This document shows positions 41,072 to 50,069 of a stretch of 64,000 bases of DNA, piece after piece. Numbering within the stretch: the stretch's first letter is position 1; every line of letters starts with the position of its first letter. The notes beneath the pieces are model-generated. The model worked only from the letters and a program-made list of their open reading frames with translations. It did not search any database and was not told where the DNA came from. Position numbers and translations under genes: made by a program. Origin of the DNA: Prostheceraeus crozeri (Eukaryota > Platyhelminthes > Polycladida > Euryleptidae); contig CAJQUW010010404.1 of NCBI GenBank assembly GCA_907163375.1, positions 248,001-312,000 of the forward strand. The letters run 5' to 3'.

Positions 41072-42546
41072 TCATCCATTCATCAATTCGAACTCGTTTG
41101 ATAGTTTACGGATGTATAATGCTTCAAGCTTCTTCCTCTTCGCTTTATGATGGAGTCCCGTGTGCAGTAAGGACCAGTGAATGTCCATTCTCCCATTGTG
41201 TTTTTTCTTCGCATGGAGGGCAACATGGCTAGTTTCATTATTTAAATTGAGGTGTTCTTTGATGCGTGATTTTATCATGCATTCTGTCTCGCCAATATAT
41301 ATTTGGTTACATACGTTGCACGTCACCTTATATATCACGAATTTCATATCACACAGGTTGATAGACGAAGATGATTTGCATGTAATGCAATCATTGGCAC
41401 ACAATGATTTTTCTTTCGGTGGACGAAAATACTTGTTCATGGCCCTGTTATTAAATGATAGGTAAATTTTGTCATTTAATCCAGTCCGTCGCATAACCCT
41501 CAGCATCTTCCGTTTAATTTCCTCTGACACAAAAGGACATTTGACATAAAGACGATCCGTTTTCTTCTTTTCTTCCTAGACGATCCGTTTTCTTCTTTTC
41601 TTCCTAGACGATCCGTTTTCTTCTTTTCTTCCTGTTCTTTATGCTGCTCTCGTCTTTGATAATCCCGGTACACTCTGTCCAAGAAAGATTTGGGATAGCC
41701 ATTACTGATAAATCGCTGCAACACCTTGTTCACTGAAGATTCTATTCCGTCTTGTGTAGAACGATACATAGCTCGACGAATTTCTCCCAATACGATGCCA
41801 CGTTTAAGGGATACGGGAGAATGGGAGCACCAAGGATGAATTGTGTTGCTATGGAAATGCTTTGAGTATATACGCGAGCTAAAATGTCATTCATGAAGTC
41901 TCAGTTCACAATCTAAAAATGGTAGGAATCCTTCCAAATTAGGCAATTCCATGGTGAATCTTATGTTGGTATGTGCTCCATTGGCACAATTCAAAACATC
42001 CTCGATATTGACGTGAGATGGATAGATGAGAAATATATCGTAGATATATCTTTTCCAGTAAATATCCGCTGATAGACTTGATAAAATTTCATGTTCAACA
42101 TAATTCATAAATATCACAGCTGCTTGCGGAGCAATAGGATTGCCCATAGTGAGACCACTCTTCTGGATGTAACTTATTTCATTATGGATAATGGTGTCAG
42201 AGGAAAGGCAAAGATGAAACAATTCCAAAAAGTCACTCACTAGCATATCCTTCAAGAAGTCACTGGCATCCTGCCAATCTTGGTAAAATTCACTCATAAC
42301 ACTAAATAATCCCAAAACACCATTAACATCCTCAAAAGGTATACTACCATATAGATTCTTGACATCAAAACTCGCAATAGAGTAAGGGCCTTCCAAAGAT
42401 AAAGATTTGATCCATGTCATGAAAGAGTCCGTATCTCTTAAATGAGCAGGGACAAAACGTAGAAGTGAGTTAAGATGGTTGCCAAGTAATTTGGATAATT
42501 TCACTGATGGAGAGTCCACGGCCGCAGCGATGGGGCGTCCTTGTAA
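41072..42546 (-). pseudogene. Penelope RT-GIY-YIG polyprotein, left copy (broken)
   Basis: The visible part starts inside the RT (GRPIAAAVDSPSVKLSKLLG). Motifs: SFDVKNLYGSIP (catalytic Asp of motif A), SGLTMGNPIAPQAAVIFMNY (motif B region), WKRYIYDIFLIYP where motif C would read Y-x-DD but here shows YD, and FLPFLDCELRLHE. One stop at about 41884 and a tripled 28-bp unit at 41555-41640 break the frame. The endonuclease domain (41530-41072) has CKSSSSINLCDMKFVIYKVT, CNVCNQIYIGETECMIKSRI and a final catalytic-type NGRMDIHW...EALYIRKL. The right-arm copy is better preserved. Confidence 0.85.
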
Positions 42547-42583
42547 TTGACCTATTTATTACCTACCATTTAATAACAGCGCC

Positions 42584-42979
42584 ATGAACAAGTATTTTCG
42601 TCCACCGAAAGAAAAATCATTGTGTGCCAATGATTGCATTACATGCAAATCATCTTCGTCTATCAACCTGTGTGATATGAAATTCGTGATATATAAGGTG
42701 ACGTGCAACGTATGTAACCAAATATATATTGGCGAGACAGAACGCATGATAAAATCACGCATCAAAGAACACCTCAATTTAAATAATGAAACTAGCCATG
42801 TTGTCCTCCATGCGAAGAAAAAACACAATGGGAGAATGGACATTCACTGGTCCTTACTGCACACGGGACTGCATCATAAAGCGAAGAGGAAGAAGCTTGA
42901 AGCATTATACATCCGTAAACTATCAAACGAGTTCGAATTGATGAATGGATGCCGTGGAGTCTCTTTAACTTTGTCTTGA
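42584..42979 (+). pseudogene. Inverted partial copy of the GIY-YIG domain (left element)
   Basis: 131-aa frame identical in character to the C-terminus of the Penelope protein but on the opposite strand. It is part of the inverted flank of the element. No RT attached. Confidence 0.8.
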
Positions 42980-43231
42980 GTACCTCATTTTCTCTTCATT
43001 GAGCCTTCTTATACTTATGTATCATTGTTTATTTTCTTTTTGAAATGATTGCTTGTTTTTACTGCCGTGTCGTATTTTATTTCATCTACGTAGTTACTGT
43101 CTACTTTTATTCAGTAGAGTGTCTGTTTCGACTTTTTATCTCAAAGGGTATTGACTTTTAGTTGATAACTATTCACAACAGGTTCTTCATGCAGTCCTGC
43201 AATTGTAACATCATTCTGTGCTCTATTGCCA

Positions 43232-43253
43232 CTGACGAAGGCGGAAGCCGAAA
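43232..43253 (+). ncRNA. Hammerhead-ribozyme-like core at the Penelope edge
   Basis: CTGACGA (43232-43238), a GGC/GCC mini-stem around GGAA, then GAAA (43250-43253) reproduce the two conserved boxes of hammerhead ribozymes, which are known in Penelope-like elements. A convincing stem III and NUH cleavage site with a matching stem I strand could not be drawn by eye. Copies: 52229-52250 (plus) and about 49797-49819 (minus). Confidence 0.35.
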
Positions 43254-43377
43254 TATTTGGCAGAATAATATAACTTTGGTATCTGAGAAATATTTTTTTT
43301 TCTTTCGAATGGAGGACATTGTTTAGGTGACTCTAAGGACGTATGTCGAGCTGCCCTTAGTGATAGTCTTCCAACTC

Positions 43378-43680
43378 ATGATGAATGATGATATGCTTAC
43401 GACCTACATTCAACCATTGGTGCATGCCCACACCCTTCCCCACAACGAGCTTGTCTGCTACATTGTATTCATGAGTGTGGCTCAAAGTAGGAAATTGATT
43501 GATGAGACTTTGCTGAAATATCCAAGGCGCGTATTCAAGCATGGTCGCCTACTGTTGGAGTATTATTATCAATGGCGCGACGACACACAACATTTGCCCA
43601 CCCATGTTTTACCACACCTATCAACGGAAGAATACAATAGAGCTTTAGTCGAGACGGTGAAAATAGACGATGAGCGCTAG
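43378..43680 (+). CDS. Small helical protein of the palindrome (left copy)
   Basis: 100 aa from ATG 43378 (upstream in-frame sequence to 43327 lacks another ATG). Mostly helical: LTTYIQPLVHAHTLPHNELV, MSVAQSRKLIDETLLKYPRR, HGRLLLEYYYQWRDDTQHLP. Ends with an acidic tail. The right-arm copy (49370-49672, minus) is essentially the same over the coding part. It is the first of four short genes reading toward the palindrome centre. Family not recognised. Confidence 0.45.
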   Translation: MMNDDMLTTYIQPLVHAHTLPHNELVCYIVFMSVAQSRKLIDETLLKYPRRVFKHGRLLLEYYYQWRDDTQHLPTHVLPHLSTEEYNRALVETVKIDDER

Positions 43681-43766
43681 CGGGCGAATGAAGCATCGGC
43701 GAGAGTGGGAATCAACTTGATGCTATTCTCCGATGATTGTTGTCTAATGAGAATCAAGCATTCCTT

Positions 43767-43970
43767 TATAAATAGAGAGCCTTCCACAGTGAGAATCATT
43801 CCATCGTTGAATCGTACAAGTGACGGACGCACATTCTCTCTCTCTACATCCCTGTTATATTATCCAACTAAAATGGTAAGTCGCTATTTTCCTCCCTCTC
43901 CTCCCTTGAACGTAAACTTAATACAATCTTTTTTATTTTCTGGCATCTTCTACATCTACTACACTGACAG
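43767..43970 (+). promoter_or_regulatory. TATA promoter with leader exon and short intron
   Basis: TATAAATAG at 43767-43775. CAGT at 43797, 30 bp on, is a fitting initiator. A leader follows to AAAATG|GTAAGT at 43875/43876 and a pyrimidine-rich stretch ending TGACAG at 43970, giving a 95-bp GT-AG intron. Splicing would place the leader just upstream of the 204-codon frame, though joining the leader ATG directly to it is not in frame. Mirrored at about 49080-49283 on the minus strand. Confidence 0.6.
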
Positions 43971-44032
43971 GACAAAATGGTGGCCAGACGTTACAGGGTT
44001 CGCTACAATCAGATCATCTACAGCTGAGACCA

Positions 44033-44647
44033 GTGGAAGAAACAACCAAGGTACATAATCCTACACCGCTACAGCGTAAATTTAAACAAGTCTTGCGTCA
44101 TGAGGATCACAGCGTAGTACTGCAAACGGGAATGCTCCCTTCCACTGATGTGAAGATATTGAGCAATCAGTATGGGGACTACTTACTGATCCCCGTGAGT
44201 CCGTACATTCGCCACCAACTTGACATTATTGAAGAGTACGTGACATTAAATATGGACATTCCTACTCCTCTTGCTCAAGAGTGGAAGGCGAGAGATGAAA
44301 AGGATACTCCCTATACAAAGATTTGGGATGGCAATCAAATTTGCCTACCATCATCACATTGGTGTAGTTATTATAAAAAGGATGGAGATCAATCAATGCC
44401 CATCAGATGTGATGAGCTCGGAGAAGGTACTTGGGATATCCTTTTCAAAGTGAATGGGCTATATTATGGTCGACACAAGGATAATAAAATAGCCTCTCTC
44501 TCCATGCATATGGAATCCATCCTATATATTCCAAAGCCACCCAGCGTAGATGACATTATTGACGAAATCCTTAACAGCAGTGGTACGAAGCGCAAGTCGG
44601 AGAAGAATGCTACCTCAAAACGCAAATCAAAGAAGGAGAATTACTAG
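44033..44647 (+). CDS. Unknown protein with lysine-rich C-terminus (left copy, intact)
   Basis: Open for 204 codons; no ATG precedes position 44132 in frame, so either a spliced upstream exon supplies the start or translation begins at the internal Met (LQTG-MLPSTDVKIL). Beta-rich middle (YGDYLLIPVSPYIRHQLDII; IWDGNQICLPSSHWCSYYKK; WDILFKVNGLYYGRHKDNKI). The last 25 residues are KRKSEKNATSKRKSKKENY-type, suggesting nuclear or nucleic-acid binding. Right-arm copy carries a stop in place of a tryptophan codon. Family unknown; placed between the promoter at 43767 and the zinc protein. Confidence 0.5.
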   Translation: MEETTKVHNPTPLQRKFKQVLRHEDHSVVLQTGMLPSTDVKILSNQYGDYLLIPVSPYIRHQLDIIEEYVTLNMDIPTPLAQEWKARDEKDTPYTKIWDGNQICLPSSHWCSYYKKDGDQSMPIRCDELGEGTWDILFKVNGLYYGRHKDNKIASLSMHMESILYIPKPPSVDDIIDEILNSSGTKRKSEKNATSKRKSKKENY

Positions 44648-44681
44648 TCCTTTCCTAACTCTACCCTATGACAATTCGCTT

Positions 44682-44807
44682 ATGTGCTTTGAGTGTCGTA
44701 GACATGGTCTTATTAGATACATTTTACTTCTTCGTTGCCATCATATCATTTGTGTACTTTGTCGTGAAAAGCATCGATGTAATTCTTCATTTTGTGATAT
44801 GTTATAG
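44682..44807 (+). CDS. Mini RING-like zinc protein (left copy)
   Basis: 41-codon frame MCFECRRHGLIRYILLLRCH continuing HIICVLCREKHRCN and ending near a further Cys. Spacing C-x2-C ... C-x-H-x2-C-x2-C resembles the core of a RING finger. The frame is open upstream to 44550, overlapping the lysine-tailed gene in another frame, so it could also be a downstream exon. Mirrored at 48243-48368. Role unknown; ubiquitin-ligase activity would be speculation. Confidence 0.45.
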   Translation: MCFECRRHGLIRYILLLRCHHIICVLCREKHRCNSSFCDML

Positions 44808-44859
44808 AACGTTTCCTTAGATGTGTAAATTTCCGTTTTAGGCTTCTATCATCATTTTT

Positions 44860-45390
44860 ATGGATTGTGAGGGTGAACCTGTACAGGAGGTCAGTGCTAT
44901 TGCTATGAACAATTGGACATATCAGATTGTTAGTGTCTATCATCAACATGCCAACTGCGATCCCAATGTTGATCAATGGGCGAGAAAACACATTCATGGA
45001 CTTAATCTGAAATATTTGCAAGACTATGGCTTTTCTTGTGAGACTGCTCTTCTTATTGACTTTAAACGATGGTTAGCTGCTTTCAATGTTATACGCATCT
45101 TTTGTAATAATCCTGGTAAGGAGAGGAAAGTATTTCCCAATCTAATCATTGATGATATTTTGCTCCCGCCTTGGGATAGTAGAGTGAATCAACATTATCA
45201 TGAAGTCACGAAACGCTTTAAGGATTTGTGTGTTCCTATTTTGTCTGTTCGTTGTAGTAGCTACGTTCATAACCAATGCTTCTTTCCTCCTTACCTCAAC
45301 ACTGCCAAAGTCCTGTATGGTTATCATTGCTCGCTATATGACAGTTACCAGCTGTATCTATTTTATCTGTTTCAAACCATTGATTTGTAA
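44860..45390 (+). CDS. DEDDh exonuclease-like protein (left copy)
   Basis: 176 aa from ATG 44860. It begins MDCEGEPVQEVSAIAM: D-x-E followed by a strand, as in Exo I of DnaQ/DEDD exonucleases. The C-terminal YGYHCSLYDSYQLYLFYLF contains H-x4-D, the Exo III signature of the DEDDh subgroup. Between them, RKHIHGLNLKYLQDYGF and a helix with FKRWLAAFNVIRIFCNN fit the intervening helix and Exo II area, though the Exo II acid is not certain. A 3'-5' nuclease role is inferred. The protein is unchanged in the right arm (47660-48190), suggesting conversion or constraint. AATAAA repeats follow the stop. Confidence 0.6.
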   Translation: MDCEGEPVQEVSAIAMNNWTYQIVSVYHQHANCDPNVDQWARKHIHGLNLKYLQDYGFSCETALLIDFKRWLAAFNVIRIFCNNPGKERKVFPNLIIDDILLPPWDSRVNQHYHEVTKRFKDLCVPILSVRCSSYVHNQCFFPPYLNTAKVLYGYHCSLYDSYQLYLFYLFQTIDL

Positions 45391-45559
45391 TGCATGCTTG
45401 TTACAGTTATTCAATAAATGTTATTATGCGAAGAGTTGTTGTTTTCATGCAACGGATGGGTTAGATGAAGGGTGATCATATCTTTTTCAAATGACTGTGG
45501 AACATTGATTTCCATCATGAAGATTTAAACAGTTAGATTCGATGACGAACAAGATTTAC

Positions 45560-46320
45560 TAGTTTGCAAGTTAGGCTAAGCGTTCTACTATTTTCAAACG
45601 AAAGATACAGTTTCAACAGTTTACAGATTAAAAATAAAGTTTCAACAGTGTGTACGTTAGAAATAAAGTTTTAGTCGTTTGCGCATTAGAAATAAAATAA
45701 AGTTTCAACCGTTTACAAGTTCAAAATAAAGTTTCAACAGTGTGTATGTTAGAAATAAAGTTTTATCTGTTTGTAAAATGAGATTGTAGGATTTACTAGT
45801 TTGCAAGTTAGACTAAGCGTTCTACTATTTGTAAACAAAAGATACCGTTTCAACAGTTTACAGATTAAAAATAAAGTTTCAACAGTGTGTACGTTAGAAA
45901 TAAAGTTATATCTGTTTGTAAAATAAGATTGCGGGATTTTATAATTTGCAAGTTAGACTAAGCGTTCAACTATTTGTAAATGAAAGATATAGTTTCAACA
46001 GTTTACAGATTAAAAATAAAGTTTCAATAGTGTGTACGTTGGAAATAAAGTTTTATCTGTTTATATGTTACAAACAAAATGAAGTTTCAACAGTGTGTAC
46101 GTTAGAAAAAAAGTTTTATCTGTTTGTATGTTAGAAATAAAGTTTTAGCTGCTTGTATGTTAGAAATAAAGGTATAACAGTTTATATGCTAGAAATAAAC
46201 GTATAACTGTTTGTAAAATAAGATCATAAGATTTACTAGTTTGCAAGTTAGATAGACTAAGGGTTCTACTATTTGTAAATTGAAAATAAAATTATAACTG
46301 TTTACAAGTTAAAGCGTTGA
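45560..46320 (+). repeat. AATAAAGTTT repeat array, left
   Basis: Subunits of about 30-35 bp (e.g. AAATAAAGTTTCAACAGTTT, GTGTGTACGTTAGAA) are arranged in superunits of about 190 bp that also contain TTAGACTAAGCGTTCTACTA. Each subunit supplies AATAAA on the strand of the upstream genes, so the array offers more than ten potential polyadenylation signals after the exonuclease gene. Confidence 0.85.
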
Positions 46321-46829
46321 TGCGATGATGAACAATTAATAAGCTGAGAAGCTTTAGGTTCACTTTAACATTACCACATGTTTACAGATAGAAATGTATC
46401 ACAGCAAAGCTACTTCATGAGTTAGTTTGCCAGATATGTATCATCTCAAACTTCTACTCCGTTGTTGAAATTTCAGTTTTGTACATATTTGAAGTATCAT
46501 CATTGCGGTTTGTTCTTCATGTGTTTACGATGAACGCACACATGAGTCTTAAGACACTATGGTTGTATTTTATACGTTTCGACAAAGACTGAGCGAAGTA
46601 AATAAAAATCTAAGTTGAAAATCTCTCAGGTTGTATTATCAAATATCTTAGTATTATACAAAGTTGAGAATGTAAGTTGAACATTTTATCGGAATGTTGT
46701 TTTAAAATGAAAGTAAGAACTTCATCGTATGAGTATTCAAAGCATGTCTTGTAAATCAAATGTGTATAGTACTGACTTGATAGAATCAAACTTCACAAAC
46801 GCGTTTATATATCTTTACTATGTTTTTCG
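46321..46829. other. Centre of the palindrome
   Basis: About 500 bp that do not pair across the centre. Part (46310-46480) has an inverted copy at 52540-52740 in the right arm. No gene seen. Confidence 0.6.
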
Positions 46830-47500
46830 TTTACAAATAGTAGAACGCTTAGTCTAACTTGCAAACTAGTAAATCCTACAATCTCATTTTACAAACAGAG
46901 AAAAACTTTATTTCTAACGTACACACTGTTGAAACTTTATTTTTTAATCTACAAACTGTTGAAACTTTATTCTATTTCTAACACACAAGCAGCATAAACT
47001 TTATTTTTAACATAAACACTATTGAAACTTTATTTTTTAATCTGTAAACTGTTGAAGCTATATCTTTCATTTACAAATAGTAGAACGCTTAGTCTAATTT
47101 TCAAATTATTAAATCCCGCAATCTTATTTTACAAACAGATATAACTTTATTTCTAACGTACACACTGTTGAAACTTTATTTTTAATCTGTAAACTGTTGA
47201 AACTGTATCTTTTGTTTACAAATAGTAGAACGCTTAGTCTAACTTGCAAACTAGTAAATCCTACAATCTCATTTTACAAACAGATAAAACTTTATTTCTA
47301 ACATACACACTGTTGAAACTTTATTTTGAACTTGTAAACGGTTGAAACTTTATTTTATTTCTAATGCGCAAACGACTAAAACTTTATTTCTAACGTACAC
47401 ACTGTTGAAACTTTATTTTTATTCTGTAAACTGTTGAAACTGTATCTTTCGTTTGAAAATAGTAGAACGCTTAGTCTAACTTGCAAACTAGTAAATCTTG
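46830..47500 (-). repeat. AATAAAGTTT repeat array, right (mirror)
   Basis: Reverse complement of the left array, serving the minus-strand genes of the right arm. Differs in number and order of subunits. Confidence 0.85.
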
Positions 47501-47659
47501 TTCGTCATCGAATCTAACTGTTTAAATCTTCATGATGGAAATCAATGTTCCACAGTCATTTGAAAAAGATATGATCACCCTTCATCTAACCCATCCGTTG
47601 CATGAAAACAACAACTCTTCGCATAATAACATTTATTGAATAACTGTAACAAGCATGCA

Positions 47660-48190
47660 TTACAAATCAATGGTTTGAAACAGATAAAATAGATACAGCT
47701 GGTAACTGTCATATAGCGAGCAATGATAACCATACAGGACTTTGGCAGTGTTGAGGTAAGGAGGAAAGAAGCATTGGTTATGAACGTAGCTACTACAACG
47801 AACAGACAAAATAGGAACACACAAATCCTTAAAGCGTTTCGTGACTTCATGATAATGTTGATTCACTCTACTATCCCAAGGCGGGAGCAAAATATCATCA
47901 ATGATTAGATTGGGAAATACTTTCCTCTCCTTACCAGGATTATTACAAAAGATGCGTATAACATTGAAAGCAGCTAACCATCGTTTAAAGTCAATAAGAA
48001 GAGCAGTCTCACAAGAAAAGCCATAGTCTTGCAAATATTTCAGATTAAGTCCATGAATGTGTTTTCTCGCCCATTGATCAACATTGGGATCGCAGTTGGC
48101 ATGTTGATGATAGACACTAACAATCTGATATGTCCAATTGTTCATAGCAATAGCACTGACCTCCTGTACAGGTTCACCCTCACAATCCAT
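47660..48190 (-). CDS. DEDDh exonuclease-like protein (right copy)
   Basis: Mirror of 44860-45390, with the same translated protein throughout including D-x-E near the start and H-x4-D near the end. It runs toward the centre, convergent with the left copy. Confidence 0.6.
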   Translation of the reverse strand: MDCEGEPVQEVSAIAMNNWTYQIVSVYHQHANCDPNVDQWARKHIHGLNLKYLQDYGFSCETALLIDFKRWLAAFNVIRIFCNNPGKERKVFPNLIIDDILLPPWDSRVNQHYHEVTKRFKDLCVPILSVRCSSYVHNQCFFPPYLNTAKVLYGYHCSLYDSYQLYLFYLFQTIDL

Positions 48191-48242
48191 AAAAATGATG
48201 ATAGAAGCCTAAAACGGAAATTTACACATCTAAGGAAACGTT

Positions 48243-48368
48243 CTATAACATATCACAAAATGAAGAATTACATCGATGCTTTTCACGACAAAGTACACAA
48301 ATGATATGATGGCAACGAAGAAGTAAAATGTATCTAATAAGACCATGTCTACGACACTCAAAGCACAT
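48243..48368 (-). CDS. Mini RING-like zinc protein (right copy)
   Basis: Mirror of 44682-44807 with the same cysteine and histidine pattern. Confidence 0.45.
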   Translation of the reverse strand: MCFECRRHGLIRYILLLRCHHIICVLCREKHRCNSSFCDML

Positions 48369-48402
48369 AAGCGAATTGTCATAGGGTAGAGTTAGGAAAG
48401 GA

Positions 48403-49017
48403 CTAGTAATTCTCCTTCTTTGATTTGCGTTTTGAGGTAGCATTCTTCTCCGACTTGCGCTTCGTACCACTGCTGTTAAGGATTTCGTCAATAATGTCAT
48501 CTACGCTGGGTGGCTTTGGAATATATAGGATGGATTCCATATGCATGGAGAGAGAGGCTATTTTATTATCCTTGTGTTGACCATAATATAGCCCATTCAT
48601 TTTGAAAAGGATATCCCAAGTACCTTCTCCGAGCTCATCACATCTGATGGGTATTGATTGATCTCCATCCTTTTTATAATAACTACACTAATGTGATGAT
48701 GGTAGGCAAATTTGATTGCCATCCCAAATCTTTGTATAGGGAGTATCCTTTTCATCTCTCGCCTTCCACTCTTGAGCAAGAGGAGTAGGAATGTCCATAT
48801 TTAATGTCACGTACTCTTCAATAATGTCAAGTTGGTGGCGAATGTACGGACTCACGGGGATCAGTAAGTAGTCCCCATACTGATTGCTCAATATCTTCAC
48901 ATCAGTGGAAGGGAGCATTCCCGTTTGCAGTACTACGCTGTGATCCTCATGACGCAAGACTTGTTTAAATTTACGCTGTAGCGGTGTAGGATTATGTACC
49001 TTGGTTGTTTCTTCCAC
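48403..49017 (-). pseudogene. Lysine-tailed protein (right copy, stop codon)
   Basis: Mirror of 44033-44647. A TAG replaces the tryptophan codon after LPSSH at about 48687-48690, splitting the frame into 109 and about 95 codons; a few other substitutions occur. The left copy is intact, so the two arms have unequal coding status. Confidence 0.6.
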
Positions 49018-49369
49018 TGGTCTCAGCTGTAGATGATCTGATTGTAGCGAACCCTGTAACGTCTGGCCACCATTTTGTCCTGTCAGTGTAGTAGATGTAG
49101 AAGATGCCAGAAAATAAAAAAGATTGTATTAAGTTTACGTTCAAGGGAGGAGAGGGAGGAAAATAGCGACTTACCATTTTAGTTGGATAATATAACAGGG
49201 ATGTAGAGAGAGAGAATGTGCGTCCGTCACTTGTACGATTCAACGATGGAATGATTCTCACTGTGGAAGGCTCTCTATTTATAAAAGAATGCTTGATTCT
49301 CATTAGACAACAATCATCGGAGAATAGCATCAAGTTGATTCCCACTCTCGCCGATGCTTCATTCGCCCG

Positions 49370-49672
49370 CTAGCGCTCATCGTCTATTTTCACCGTCTCG
49401 ACTAAAGCTCTATTGTATTCTTCCGTTGATAGGTGTGGTAAAACATGGGTGGGCAAATGTTGTGTGTCGTCGCGCCATTGATAATAATACTCCAACAGTA
49501 GGCGACCATGCTTGAATACGCGCCTTGGATATTTCAGCAAAGTCTCATCAATCAATTTCCTACTTTGAGCCACACTCATGAATACAATGTAGCAGACAAG
49601 CTCGTTGTGGGGAAGGGTGTGGGCATGCACCAATGGTTGAATGTAGGTCGTAAGCATATCATCATTCATCAT
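49370..49672 (-). CDS. Small helical protein (right copy)
   Basis: Mirror of 43378-43680; the coding part from the ATG is the same. A single-residue difference lies upstream of the proposed start. Confidence 0.45.
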   Translation of the reverse strand: MMNDDMLTTYIQPLVHAHTLPHNELVCYIVFMSVAQSRKLIDETLLKYPRRVFKHGRLLLEYYYQWRDDTQHLPTHVLPHLSTEEYNRALVETVKIDDER

Positions 49673-50069
49673 GAGTTGGAAGCCTATCACTAAGGGCAGC
49701 TCGACATACGTCCTTAGAGTCACCTAAACAATGTCCTCCATTCGAAAGAAAAAAAATATTTCTCGGATACCAAAATTATATTATTCTGCCAAATATTTCG
49801 GCTTCCGCCTTCGTCAGTGGCAATAGAGCACAGAATGATGTTACAACTGCAGGACTGCATGAAGAACCTGTTGTGAATAGTTATCAACTAAAAGTCAATA
49901 CCCTTTGAGATAAAAAGTCGAAACAATCACTCTACTGAATAAAAGTAGACAGTAACTACGTAGATGAAATAAAATACGACACGGCAGTAAAAACAAGCAA
50001 TCATTTCAAAAAGAAAATAAACAATGATACATAAGTATAAGAAGGCTCAATGAAGAGAAAATGAGGTAC

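Larger units (their letters stand above)
40820..43204 (-). mobile_element. Penelope-like element 1 with inverted flanks
   Basis: 2385-bp unit whose ends (40820-41467 and about 42557-43204) are inverted copies of the element's 3' part, including the GIY-YIG coding sequence; paired coordinates sum to 84024. The core holds a 5'-truncated reverse transcriptase on the minus strand. Inverted terminal copies (pLTR-type) and 5' truncation are characteristic of Penelope-like elements. Its mirror in the right arm (49846-52201) has the flanks mirrored but the core in the same absolute orientation. Confidence 0.85.
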
